A DNA stretch of 64,000 nucleotides from UBA1672 sp964352665 (GTDB taxonomy: Bacteria; Pseudomonadota; Alphaproteobacteria; Micavibrionales; Micavibrionaceae). Within the stretch, counting starts at the first letter, position 1, and every line of letters begins with the position of its first letter. The stretch covers positions 124,001 to 188,000 of the forward strand of contig CAYGSJ010000001.1 in NCBI GenBank assembly GCA_964352665.1. Reading direction: 5' to 3'. The position numbers were made by a program, and so were the translations under genes. A model generated the notes under the pieces. That model saw nothing but the letters and a program-made list of their open reading frames with translations. It did not search any database and was not told the DNA's origin. This document shows positions 1 to 7,378 of the stretch, piece after piece.

Positions 1-559
1 GGACTATTCTTGGATCTGCTGTATAAACACCATCAACGTCCGTATATATATCACAGCGATCAGCTTTTAAAGCGGCAGCTAGCGCGACGGCCGAAGTATC
101 AGACCCTCCCCGACCTAGAGTTGAAATTCTGCCTCTATCGGTTAAACCTTGAAATCCGGGCACGATAGCAACCTCTCCAGCTTCAAGCCTTCTATTCAGC
201 TCTTCGGTGCTAATATCTTCTATACGGGCCTTACCATGGACGTCATTTGTCTTAATGGGTATTTGCCAACCTTGCCATGATCTGGCGGTTACCCCTTGCT
301 TTTGTATTGCCATTGCCATTAAACCAGAAGTGATTTGTTCACCACTGGAAACAACAACATCGTACTCACGCACATCATGCATAGGACTGATTTGGCTACA
401 ATAATCTACAAGCTTATTCGTCACGCCTGCCATAGCCGATACGACAACTACAACTTTATGCCCAGCCTGAACTTCGCGCACAACTTTATCCGCAGCACGC
501 TCAATGCGCTCTATATCTGCGACAGAAGTTCCTCCAAATTTTGCAACAATCAGTGCCAT
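1..559 (-). CDS. lysC: Aspartate kinase, N-terminal part (gene runs off the left edge)
   Basis: Aspartate kinase phosphorylates L-aspartate, the first step towards lysine, threonine, methionine and diaminopimelate. The reading frame is open from an ATG at 557-559 to the window edge, about 186 codons. The N-terminus reads MALIVAKFGGTSV, with the KFGGTS nucleotide/substrate motif of the amino acid kinase fold. Later come VSSGEQ, GFQG and GRGGSDTSA, all characteristic of LysC. The C-terminal ACT regulatory domains lie outside the window. The gene is divergent from ubiG. A purine-rich AAGAGG sits only one base before the ATG, which is unusually close. lysA and dapF of the same pathway are also in this window but far away, so they are not one operon. 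Confidence 0.95.
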   Translation of the reverse strand, partial: MALIVAKFGGTSVADIERIERAADKVVREVQAGHKVVVVVSAMAGVTNKLVDYCSQISPMHDVREYDVVVSSGEQITSGLMAMAIQKQGVTARSWQGWQIPIKTNDVHGKARIEDISTEELNRRLEAGEVAIVPGFQGLTDRGRISTLGRGGSDTSAVALAAALKADRCDIYTDVDGVYTADPRIV

Positions 560-641
560 GCCTCTTAAACCATTGTGCTCTTGTAATTTTTCCAAGGGTT
601 ATCCATACTCGTAGCCGAGAAAAAAATCAAAGGAATTTGCA

Positions 642-1379
642 ATGACAGCAAATGAAAAAACGACAATCGAGCAATCAGAAATTGATCATTTTGCAAAAGA
701 TTCAGAGCATTGGTGGGATGAAAACGGTCCTTTCAAACCTTTACATCAATTAAACCCTGTGCGTTTGGAATACATAAAAAAGCAAATTTGCAGTCATAAG
801 AACCTGGATTATAACGATTTCAAAGCACTCGAAGGGCTTAGTATTTTGGATGTTGGGTGCGGTGGAGGTCTGGTTACTGAACCTCTCGCGAGAATGGGTG
901 CGAATGTTGCAGGAATAGACGCAGATGAAAATGCGATTTCTGTAGCAAAACTCCATGCAAAAAATTCTGGTCTGGATATAAAATACACTGCTGGGGATGT
1001 GCAACATACTCAAGAAAAGTACGATATTGTATTAGCTCTGGAGATTGTTGAGCATGTTTCTGATATAGATAATTTTATAGACGGTTGCGCAGATTGTTTA
1101 AAGCCCGATGGCTTATTAATTCTTTCAACACTAAACAGAACTGCAAAATCTTTTGCCCTTGGGATCATAGCTGCTGAATATGTCTTGCGTTGGGTCCCTA
1201 CTGGAACACATAACTGGAAAAAATTCGTAAAGCCATCTGAGCTTACAAAATCAACAAGAAGACAGAAATTAACCCCAGTTAACGCGACGGGGCTAGTTTT
1301 CAATCCCATAAAAAAATGTTTTGAGCTTTCGGAAACCGACTTGGATGTTAATTATTTTATGACTTTAAGCCGCGTCTGA
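642..1379 (+). CDS. ubiG: Ubiquinone biosynthesis O-methyltransferase UbiG
   Basis: SAM-dependent O-methyltransferase acting twice in ubiquinone biosynthesis, on the polyprenyl-catechol intermediate and on demethylubiquinol. The 245-residue protein has the UbiG N-terminal signature (DHFAKDSEHWWDENGPFKPLH) and the SAM-binding glycine loop LDVGCGGGLVTEPLARMG at about residues 69-86. It also has the following acidic GIDAD and the EIVEHV motif. Near the C-terminus it has the family pattern GTHNWKKFVKP. Length is normal for the family. AAAGGA lies 8 bases before the ATG. Its last 15 bases overlap the convergent small gene at 1365-1607. Divergent from lysC, as in many alphaproteobacteria. Confidence 0.96.
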   Translation: MTANEKTTIEQSEIDHFAKDSEHWWDENGPFKPLHQLNPVRLEYIKKQICSHKNLDYNDFKALEGLSILDVGCGGGLVTEPLARMGANVAGIDADENAISVAKLHAKNSGLDIKYTAGDVQHTQEKYDIVLALEIVEHVSDIDNFIDGCADCLKPDGLLILSTLNRTAKSFALGIIAAEYVLRWVPTGTHNWKKFVKPSELTKSTRRQKLTPVNATGLVFNPIKKCFELSETDLDVNYFMTLSRV

Positions 1380-1607
1380 CATTTGTCCATTAACAACACT
1401 TAAGGCACTTTCCATTATATGTCTGGGCACAGGGATAAAGCTGTTCTCTTCATCACTGCATCTTAAAATAGACTGAAGCTGCTCCAAACAGTAAATTGCA
1501 TCTGTTTTTGCCTTAGGATTCGCAAAGTGCACTTTGGGCTTAGAACCCAAACTCCAGCGATAACTCCAGAAAACATCTGATGCGTTTTGTCTATACTGCA
1601 TAATCAT
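1365..1607 (-). CDS. Small hypothetical protein (about 80 aa)
   Basis: I do not recognise a family. The product is soluble, with no signal peptide or membrane segment, and is rich in aromatic residues near the start (YRQNASDVFWSYRWSLG), followed by a probable helical region (AIYCLEQLQSIL). It contains two cysteines. It probably starts at the second in-frame ATG (1599-1601), where CGGA lies about 8 bases upstream; the first ATG is at 1605-1607. Its last 15 bases overlap the 3' end of ubiG on the other strand. It is supported by an open frame, a plausible ribosome site and the gap it fills, but the coding call is uncertain. Confidence 0.5.
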   Translation of the reverse strand: MIMQYRQNASDVFWSYRWSLGSKPKVHFANPKAKTDAIYCLEQLQSILRCSDEENSFIPVPRHIMESALSVVNGQMSDAA

Positions 1608-1625
1608 TCCGTTACCCTATGTTTT

Positions 1626-1656
1626 ATACATAATTAATGCACAATAAGTTATGTAT
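1626..1656. repeat. Inverted repeat in the divergent spacer (possible operator)
   Basis: Perfect 8-base arms ATACATAA (1626-1633) and TTATGTAT (1649-1656) are separated by 15 bases, between the small minus-strand gene and the twin-TM gene. The arm centres are 23 bases apart, roughly two helical turns, which would suit a dimeric regulator. The region is very AT-rich, so a chance match is possible. Confidence 0.3.
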
Positions 1657-1772
1657 TAATACACATTTATAGGGTTTATGTCAAATTTCTTGTTGTTATA
1701 TTAAACGCCGGAATGGATAGCCTAAAATAACCCCCTATACAACCCCTTTAAAGATGTTTAGATTATTTTTCT

Positions 1773-1970
1773 ATGAATATCCTTCTTCCAATGCTCATTA
1801 TTCTTTCTCTGATTTCTGTGGTTGCGGTTTTGCTGCTTGGCATCGTTTCTATGATTAAAGGTGGGGAGTTTAATAAGAAATATGGTAATAAACTCATGTG
1901 GTTACGTGTGGGTTTACAAGCTTTTACAATTGTTTTATTAACTCTTTCTTTTTATTTATCTCAGGGTTAA
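1773..1970 (+). CDS. HIG1-domain twin transmembrane protein
   Basis: A 65-residue protein with two predicted membrane helices (about residues 3-25 and 44-62) joined by a short loop containing GGEFNKKYGNKLMWLRVGLQ. That loop matches the hypoxia-induced HIG1/RCF1-type family (HIG_1_N), which in mitochondria associates with respiratory supercomplexes. Alphaproteobacterial relatives are short inner-membrane proteins of unproven role. It lies 34 bases upstream of etfB, so it may share a transcript with etfBA, which also feeds the respiratory chain. A respiratory role is inference from the family and neighbours. Confidence 0.8.
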   Translation: MNILLPMLIILSLISVVAVLLLGIVSMIKGGEFNKKYGNKLMWLRVGLQAFTIVLLTLSFYLSQG

Positions 1971-2004
1971 AACTCTAAAATTATTATTTCTGGAGATTTA
2001 TTTA

Positions 2005-2769
2005 ATGAAAATTATGGTCCCAATCAAAAGAGCCGTCGATTATAACGTAAAAATCCGTGTAAAATCGGACGGAAGCGGAATAGACCTCTCCAATGTAAAA
2101 ATGTCAGTCAATCCCTTTGACGAGATCGCTGTAGAGGAGGCTGTACGTTTAAAAGAAGCAGGTAAAGCCACAGAAGTTATTGTGGTTACTATCGGGCCCG
2201 AAAAGGCACAGGAACAACTAAGAACAGCTATGGCTATCGGGGCTGACCGTGGAATCTTGGTAAAAACGGATATTCCAACAGATTTAGGAGGTGTAGAGCC
2301 TCTAGCCGTAGCAAAAACTCTAAAAGCCTTGGTAGATAAGGAAAGCCCTGATCTTGTAATCATGGGGAAACAGTCAATTGATGATGACTCAAATCAAACC
2401 GGGCAAATGCTAGCTGCGCTTCTGGGTTGGTCTCAAGGTACATTTGCCTCTAAATTAGAGCTTCAAGATGACTCTCTACATGTAACAAGAGAGGTTGATG
2501 GCGGTCTTGAAACCCTTGAATTAAAAACCCCTGCCATTATTACAACTGATTTAAGGCTGAATGAACCGCGATATGCTAAACTTCCTGATATTATGAAGGC
2601 CAAAAAGAAAGAACTTGAAGTTCTAGAGCCCTCTACCCTTGGTGTTGACTTCACCCCCCGCCTTGAAATTTTAAATGTCTGTGATCCTCCGGTTCGACAA
2701 GGGGGCATTATGGTCTCTAACGTTGATGAACTCATTGACAAATTAAAGAACGAAGCAAAAGTTATTTAG
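2005..2769 (+). CDS. etfB: Electron transfer flavoprotein beta subunit
   Basis: Beta (small) subunit of the ETF heterodimer, which binds AMP and passes electrons from acyl-CoA and other dehydrogenases to ETF:ubiquinone oxidoreductase. The 254-residue length is standard. Recognisable features are the start KIMVPIKRAVDYNVKIRVK, the NPFDEIAVEEAVRLKE helix, the DLVIMGKQSIDDDSNQTGQ stretch and the ETF-beta signature around LRLNEPRYAKLPDIMKAKKK (about residues 187-206). GGAG lies 11 bases before the ATG. etfA follows after 11 bases, so the two are surely co-transcribed. Confidence 0.97.
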   Translation: MKIMVPIKRAVDYNVKIRVKSDGSGIDLSNVKMSVNPFDEIAVEEAVRLKEAGKATEVIVVTIGPEKAQEQLRTAMAIGADRGILVKTDIPTDLGGVEPLAVAKTLKALVDKESPDLVIMGKQSIDDDSNQTGQMLAALLGWSQGTFASKLELQDDSLHVTREVDGGLETLELKTPAIITTDLRLNEPRYAKLPDIMKAKKKELEVLEPSTLGVDFTPRLEILNVCDPPVRQGGIMVSNVDELIDKLKNEAKVI

Positions 2770-2780
2770 GAAATTAGAAT

Positions 2781-3710
2781 ATGAGCATTCTTGTACTTGC
2801 AGAACACGACAATAAGGAATTAAAAGCTGCTACTCTAACAACAATAGGGGCAGCGATTAAAATAGGCAGAAATATTGATATTCTTGTAACGGGCTCTAAT
2901 TGTTCTTCCGTAGCCGAGCAAGCATCACAAATCACAGGTGTTAGCAAAGTTATAAAAGCAGACGCCTCACATTTAGAACATTTCTTAGCTGAAGAGATTG
3001 CCCCTCTTATTGTTGATTTAGCAACTAACTACACACATGTTTTGGCTCCCGCCACAACATTTGGTAAAAATATTTTACCCAGAGCAGCAGCATTACTAGA
3101 TACCCAACAAATCTCAGATATTATTGATGTTGTATCTGAAGATACGTTCAAGCGCCCTGTTTACGCAGGCAATGCAATTGCGACTGTTAAATCGTCAGAT
3201 AACATCAAACTAATTACTGTCCGTGGCACAACATTTAATTCTGCTAAGGCCTCAGGGGGTAATGCTACAATAGAAGATTATTCTGTCCCACAGGTAAAAG
3301 GCTTAAGTAGTTTTGTAAAACAAGAATTTTCTAAATCAGAGCGCCCCGATCTTACTTCTGCCAAAGTTGTCATATCTGGTGGCAGAGGCTTAGGCTCGGC
3401 AGAAAACTTCACGCTTATTGAAAAGCTTGCAGACAAATTAAATGCCGCTATAGGGGCATCAAGAGCTGCTGTTGATGCAGGTTATGTGCCCAATGACTAC
3501 CAAGTTGGGCAAACTGGTAAAGTTGTGGCTCCTGAACTTTATATAGCCGTTGGCATATCGGGCGCTATCCAGCATTTGGCGGGAATGAAGGATTCAAAGG
3601 TCATTGTAGCGATTAATAAAGATGAAGAAGCTCCTATTTTTTCTATTGCTGATTATGGCCTAGTCGCAGATTTATTTGAAGCTTTACCGGATCTGGAAAG
3701 TAAAATCTAA
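2781..3710 (+). CDS. etfA: Electron transfer flavoprotein alpha subunit
   Basis: Alpha subunit of ETF; it carries the FAD and pairs with EtfB. The 309-residue protein has the N-terminal ETF domain (MSILVLAEHDNKELK) and the C-terminal FAD-binding domain. In the latter the motifs SGGRGLGSAENF, GASRAAVDAGY, QVGQTGKVVAPELY, AVGISGAIQH and AINKDEEAPIFSIADYGLV are intact. Its ribosome site AGGAAAT is 9 bases upstream. It ends 2 bases from the convergent pentapeptide-repeat gene, with no visible terminator between them. Confidence 0.97.
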   Translation: MSILVLAEHDNKELKAATLTTIGAAIKIGRNIDILVTGSNCSSVAEQASQITGVSKVIKADASHLEHFLAEEIAPLIVDLATNYTHVLAPATTFGKNILPRAAALLDTQQISDIIDVVSEDTFKRPVYAGNAIATVKSSDNIKLITVRGTTFNSAKASGGNATIEDYSVPQVKGLSSFVKQEFSKSERPDLTSAKVVISGGRGLGSAENFTLIEKLADKLNAAIGASRAAVDAGYVPNDYQVGQTGKVVAPELYIAVGISGAIQHLAGMKDSKVIVAINKDEEAPIFSIADYGLVADLFEALPDLESKI

Positions 3711-3712
3711 TC

Positions 3713-5005
3713 TTATTGTTCGGTAGGTATTTTGAAAACAGGGCGGTTCTTATCCTTATCAAAAAGGGCTCCCGCGGATTGCATATCCTCTAATATAGTG
3801 TTGTCCATAACAGCGCCGGTAAAATCTGCGTCCCGAACATCAGCGCCAGTAAAGTTTGCATAAGATAGATCTGCCCCTCTGAAAATTGCATCCTTTAATT
3901 GAGCGCCGGTAAAATCAACATAACTCAACCTGGAACCTTCAAAATCACATGGATTAAAGCGACTTGTGCCCCCTGCTCCCAACATAAGTGCCGAGCAATT
4001 GGCCCGTTTTAAATTAGCATGTGCAAAATTAGCTCCTTTAAATGAGGATCCTCTCAAATCTGCTTCCTCTAGATCACAATTTCTAAAATCCGAACCATCT
4101 AGAGCTGCACTTTGTAATTCTACCTTGTATAAATTCATTCCAAAAAATTTTGTTTTGAATGCTCTGATAGCCGTAAGACGCTCCTGCTTCAAAGAACCCA
4201 GTATCCTTAGATCCACAGCGCTTAAATCCAATTGCCTACCTCTTTGCCCCTTATACTCCAACCACTCACGGTGATATTCTAGTAACTGTGGTAATGGCTC
4301 CTCTAAATCAGAGACAGAACGACCAATATTTTCATCGGTAATTGCTTCAGAGAGATCCATTCCCACATCTCTGAATTCATTCAAATCTACGCCCATAAAA
4401 ATTGCAGATTTAACATTTGCTCCATTTAATTGGGCACCTTTAATTTCTACGTTTGAGAGGTTGGCACCCTCAAGCTTGGCTCCACGCAAATCAGAATTAC
4501 ACATATTTGCACCAACAAGCATTGCATCGGAAAAATCTGCATTAGAGGCCATAGAGCCGGCCAGTCTTGCACCACTTAGGTTCGCTCCCTTGAAATTAAC
4601 GACCTTGGCCTTGCCTGCAAAACTATCGCCTGAAGCAACACCCCCGCTTCTTAAATCCGCAGATTCTAAATCTGCCCCTTCAAGGTTTGCATTTTCAATT
4701 TTTGCCCCTCTCAAATCAGCGCGAACAAAAACGGTTTGAAATAAATTTGAATTACTAAGATCACAAGCATATAACGCGGCTTCTTGAAAGTTTGCATTCG
4801 ATAAGTCCATATGATTCATCAGGCAAGCAGTAAAACTTGCTTGCTTTAGCTCTTTTCCTTGAAGTGAAAGCCCTCTCATATCCGTATTTTCAAGAGAAGC
4901 TCGACGACCACCTATACGACCACTAAGAAAACGAGCATGTAAATCCACAAGGGCATCGAGTTGGTCCTGTGTTATTCTTTCAAGATTTTCATGCTTAGCC
5001 TGCAT
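3713..5005 (-). CDS. Pentapeptide-repeat protein with two repeat blocks
   Basis: A 430-residue cytoplasmic protein with no signal peptide. Two long blocks of A(D/N)LXX-type pentapeptides, roughly residues 35-215 and 295-410, should each fold as a right-handed quadrilateral beta-helix. Between them lies a non-repeat segment (about 216-290) with acidic and Tyr/Trp-rich stretches. A short helical head (residues 1-35) precedes the first block. Family members range from DNA mimics that protect gyrase to scaffolds, and nothing here identifies the partner. AGGAC lies about 9 bases before the ATG. Monocistronic, convergent with etfA. Confidence 0.9.
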   Translation of the reverse strand: MQAKHENLERITQDQLDALVDLHARFLSGRIGGRRASLENTDMRGLSLQGKELKQASFTACLMNHMDLSNANFQEAALYACDLSNSNLFQTVFVRADLRGAKIENANLEGADLESADLRSGGVASGDSFAGKAKVVNFKGANLSGARLAGSMASNADFSDAMLVGANMCNSDLRGAKLEGANLSNVEIKGAQLNGANVKSAIFMGVDLNEFRDVGMDLSEAITDENIGRSVSDLEEPLPQLLEYHREWLEYKGQRGRQLDLSAVDLRILGSLKQERLTAIRAFKTKFFGMNLYKVELQSAALDGSDFRNCDLEEADLRGSSFKGANFAHANLKRANCSALMLGAGGTSRFNPCDFEGSRLSYVDFTGAQLKDAIFRGADLSYANFTGADVRDADFTGAVMDNTILEDMQSAGALFDKDKNRPVFKIPTEQ

Positions 5006-5135
5006 AAATTATAAGTCCTGATGAAGCAAGAAAGTGGATGCAGCGTTGATACTGCTCTTTCACAATAGCATAAATAGTATTAAAAAAGTGCATATAAACG
5101 CTATAATTAACCCTTAAAAAAAATAGTCGCATACA

Positions 5136-5738
5136 TTAGTAAACTTTTCGAATAAGTTTAAGAAAATCAACGATTTCCTTGTCATGCCAGAAAGCGTCCC
5201 CATAGACTTCGTAAAGAATACGCCCCCTGTTGTCTATTAAAAGTGTCATAGGTAATTTTTCTATATTTACTGCCTTTTGTAGTGCGCCACTATAATCATA
5301 ATAGTTTGCAATATCCTCAACTTTATACTTTGCTGTAAACTCAGCTACTTTTGGCAAACTCTCTTCTGAATCTATTGAAATTGCGATAACTCTCCACCCG
5401 CTATCATACGGTAAAACTTCACTCAATCTTCGTAAAGACGCTAACTCTTTGACACAAGGAGCACACCAAGTTGCCCAGATATTCATAACTGTATATTTAT
5501 CGTTGTTGTCAGATAACTTTATGATATCGCCGGCGGGCCCAGCAATCTCCATATCAGGAATATAGACTGGATCTTCATTAATTTTGAGTATTTTGAATTT
5601 AGAAGTAATTTCAATTTCAAACTGTTTTAATTTAGTATAGTTATGAATATTAAAGACAGCCCAACTTACAAAAAAAACAAAGATTAGCCCTGCTGGTAAA
5701 AAATAGCGTTCTAAATAATTTACAGGTACGTCCGCCAT
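5136..5738 (-). CDS. TlpA-like membrane-anchored thiol:disulfide oxidoreductase
   Basis: A 200-residue protein with one N-terminal membrane anchor (about residues 12-32) and a periplasmic thioredoxin-fold domain of the TlpA/ResA type. The redox centre is WATWCAPCVKEL, with the usual CxPC spacing, and a cis-proline region follows at KLPMTLLIDNRGRI. Such proteins reduce periplasmic cysteines, for example in cytochrome c or oxidase maturation; the target here is unknown. I start at the ATG at 5736-5738 because AAGGG lies 8 bases upstream; a TTG nine codons earlier is less likely. Divergent from the LptM-like/lysA genes. Confidence 0.9.
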   Translation of the reverse strand: MADVPVNYLERYFLPAGLIFVFFVSWAVFNIHNYTKLKQFEIEITSKFKILKINEDPVYIPDMEIAGPAGDIIKLSDNNDKYTVMNIWATWCAPCVKELASLRRLSEVLPYDSGWRVIAISIDSEESLPKVAEFTAKYKVEDIANYYDYSGALQKAVNIEKLPMTLLIDNRGRILYEVYGDAFWHDKEIVDFLKLIRKVY

Positions 5739-5834
5739 TATTTTTCCCTTACATAGATCCAGCAAGTTCTAGTTTATTGTTTCTTTTTTTATTATTCCAC
5801 GATAAACAAGAAGAAATTGCTTTGGAAAAAAACC

Positions 5835-6017
5835 ATGAATTATAAAAAAAAATTACGATATCTCTTTTTATACCTGACAATACTAGCTCTTAGTTCATGT
5901 GGGGTCAAACCAGCATTTGTTGATCCCCCAGAAGGTGCAGAGCATAACACTTTCCCACGCACTTATCCTGATGCTAGCACAGATCCTATGCCAGGAATGG
6001 AGAAAAAGAGTATTTAG
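5835..6017 (+). CDS. LptM (YifL)-like small lipoprotein
   Basis: A 60-residue lipoprotein precursor with a Lys-rich start, a short hydrophobic stretch and a lipobox LALSSCG, which would leave a mature protein starting with the Cys followed by GVKPAFVDPPEG. The pattern Cys-Gly-x-Lys-x-Pro and the position directly upstream of lysA match the small lipoprotein now called LptM, which in E. coli assists assembly of the LptDE LPS translocon. The ATG at 5835 is chosen over a TTG six codons upstream. Only 19 bases separate it from lysA. LptM identity rests on lipobox, size and synteny. Confidence 0.8.
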   Translation: MNYKKKLRYLFLYLTILALSSCGVKPAFVDPPEGAEHNTFPRTYPDASTDPMPGMEKKSI

Positions 6018-6036
6018 CTATTATTAGGTTTATGAA

Positions 6037-7320
6037 ATGAAAAAAGGTTTTACTGAGCATAACAACGTTTTGTGTGCTGACAATGTTACTCTAACAAACA
6101 TTGCCAGTGAATTTGGCACACCCTGTTATGTCTATAGCCGCTCCATAATAGAGAGCCAATTTTATGCGCTAAAAAAAGCTATGGAACTTGCTATTCCCGA
6201 AAATCGTCAACCTTTACTTTGCTACGCCTGCAAAGCAAATTCAAATATTGCTATATTGAAAATTCTACAAAATTTAGGCTGCGGCCTGGAAATAGTTTCC
6301 GAGGGAGAACTTTTCAGGGGGATCAAAGTTGGATTTTCAGGTGAAAAAATAATTTCAACCAGCTTCGGTAAGAGCATTGAAGAAATACGCTCTTGCCTTA
6401 AAGCTGATATATTGCAATTTAACATTGAAGCCCATGACGAGTTACAGAATATAGCGAATGAAGCTAGCCTCATGGGTAAAACTGCCGATATACTATTCAG
6501 GCTCAATCCAAATATTTCTGGTGGCGGCCATTCAAAAATATCAACAGGACGTAAAGAAGATAAATTCGGAAATACTGCAGAAGATATTCTCGATCTATAC
6601 AAAAAAGCCAGTGAAATGACCGGAGTAAATCCAGTCGGTGTTTCTATCCATATTGGCTCACAAATTACGCAAGCTGATACTTTTAAACCAGGCTTTGAAA
6701 AACTGGCTGACCTCGTAAATATGCTTCGTAAACACGGACACAAAGTAACGCGCACGGATATTGGTGGAGGGTTTCCTATTGCCTATCAAGACGAAGCTCT
6801 TCTTGATCTGGGGGCCTATGCACAGTGGGTGAATGATATTATTGTGCCTCTTGAGACAGAAATACAGATAGAGCCAGGACGCTACATGGTTGGTAATGCC
6901 GGTATTCTTTTGTCTAGTGTCCAGTATGTTAAAAAAACACCATCTCGCACGTTTTTAGTTCTTGATGCTGCTATGAATGATTTAATCAGACCAGCCCTTT
7001 ATGATGCTTATCATGCGCTATCCGTTGTTAACCCCAAAAGTGATAACGAAACCATATATGATATTGTTGGGCCAATTTGTGAAAGCAGCGACGTATTTGC
7101 TAAGGAAAGAAAATTAAGGACGGTAGCCTCCGGAGATTTGATTGCCATTAGATCCGCTGGTGCCTATGGCTTTTCCATGGCTTCAAACTATAACAGTCGC
7201 CCTCTTGCAGCTGAAATACTTGTTGATGGAGATAGGGTAGAAATAATAAGTCAAAGACAAACTCTGGATGAAATGCTTACCCGCGAAACCATTCCAAACT
7301 GGCTTTCGGAAAACAAATAA
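6037..7320 (+). CDS. lysA: Diaminopimelate decarboxylase
   Basis: PLP-dependent decarboxylase converting meso-diaminopimelate to L-lysine, the last step of lysine synthesis. The 427-residue length is normal. The PLP lysine lies in CYACKANSNIAILK. Further motifs are the substrate-proximal GGGFP (TDIGGGFPIAYQD), the HIGSQI histidine, EPGRYMVGNAG and the C-terminal catalytic GPICESSDVFA. AGGT lies about 10 bases upstream of the ATG. It follows the LptM-like gene and precedes the DUF4175 gene by 58 bases, so the three may form one transcript, an arrangement common in alphaproteobacteria. Confidence 0.97.
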   Translation: MKKGFTEHNNVLCADNVTLTNIASEFGTPCYVYSRSIIESQFYALKKAMELAIPENRQPLLCYACKANSNIAILKILQNLGCGLEIVSEGELFRGIKVGFSGEKIISTSFGKSIEEIRSCLKADILQFNIEAHDELQNIANEASLMGKTADILFRLNPNISGGGHSKISTGRKEDKFGNTAEDILDLYKKASEMTGVNPVGVSIHIGSQITQADTFKPGFEKLADLVNMLRKHGHKVTRTDIGGGFPIAYQDEALLDLGAYAQWVNDIIVPLETEIQIEPGRYMVGNAGILLSSVQYVKKTPSRTFLVLDAAMNDLIRPALYDAYHALSVVNPKSDNETIYDIVGPICESSDVFAKERKLRTVASGDLIAIRSAGAYGFSMASNYNSRPLAAEILVDGDRVEIISQRQTLDEMLTRETIPNWLSENK

Positions 7321-7378
7321 AATCTGTCGAGAAAACTGAAAAATCAAAAAACTTTTGTTGGGTTAGTCCAATAAAACC

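Noticed and set aside
1010..1309. Minus-strand frame opposite ubiG (99 aa)
   Set aside because: It lies wholly inside ubiG, which has complete family motifs, and shows no domain.
3966..4739. Antisense frames opposite the pentapeptide-repeat gene (102 and 92 aa)
   Set aside because: They arise from the periodic codon pattern of the repeats and are Ala/Pro/Ser-rich shadows.
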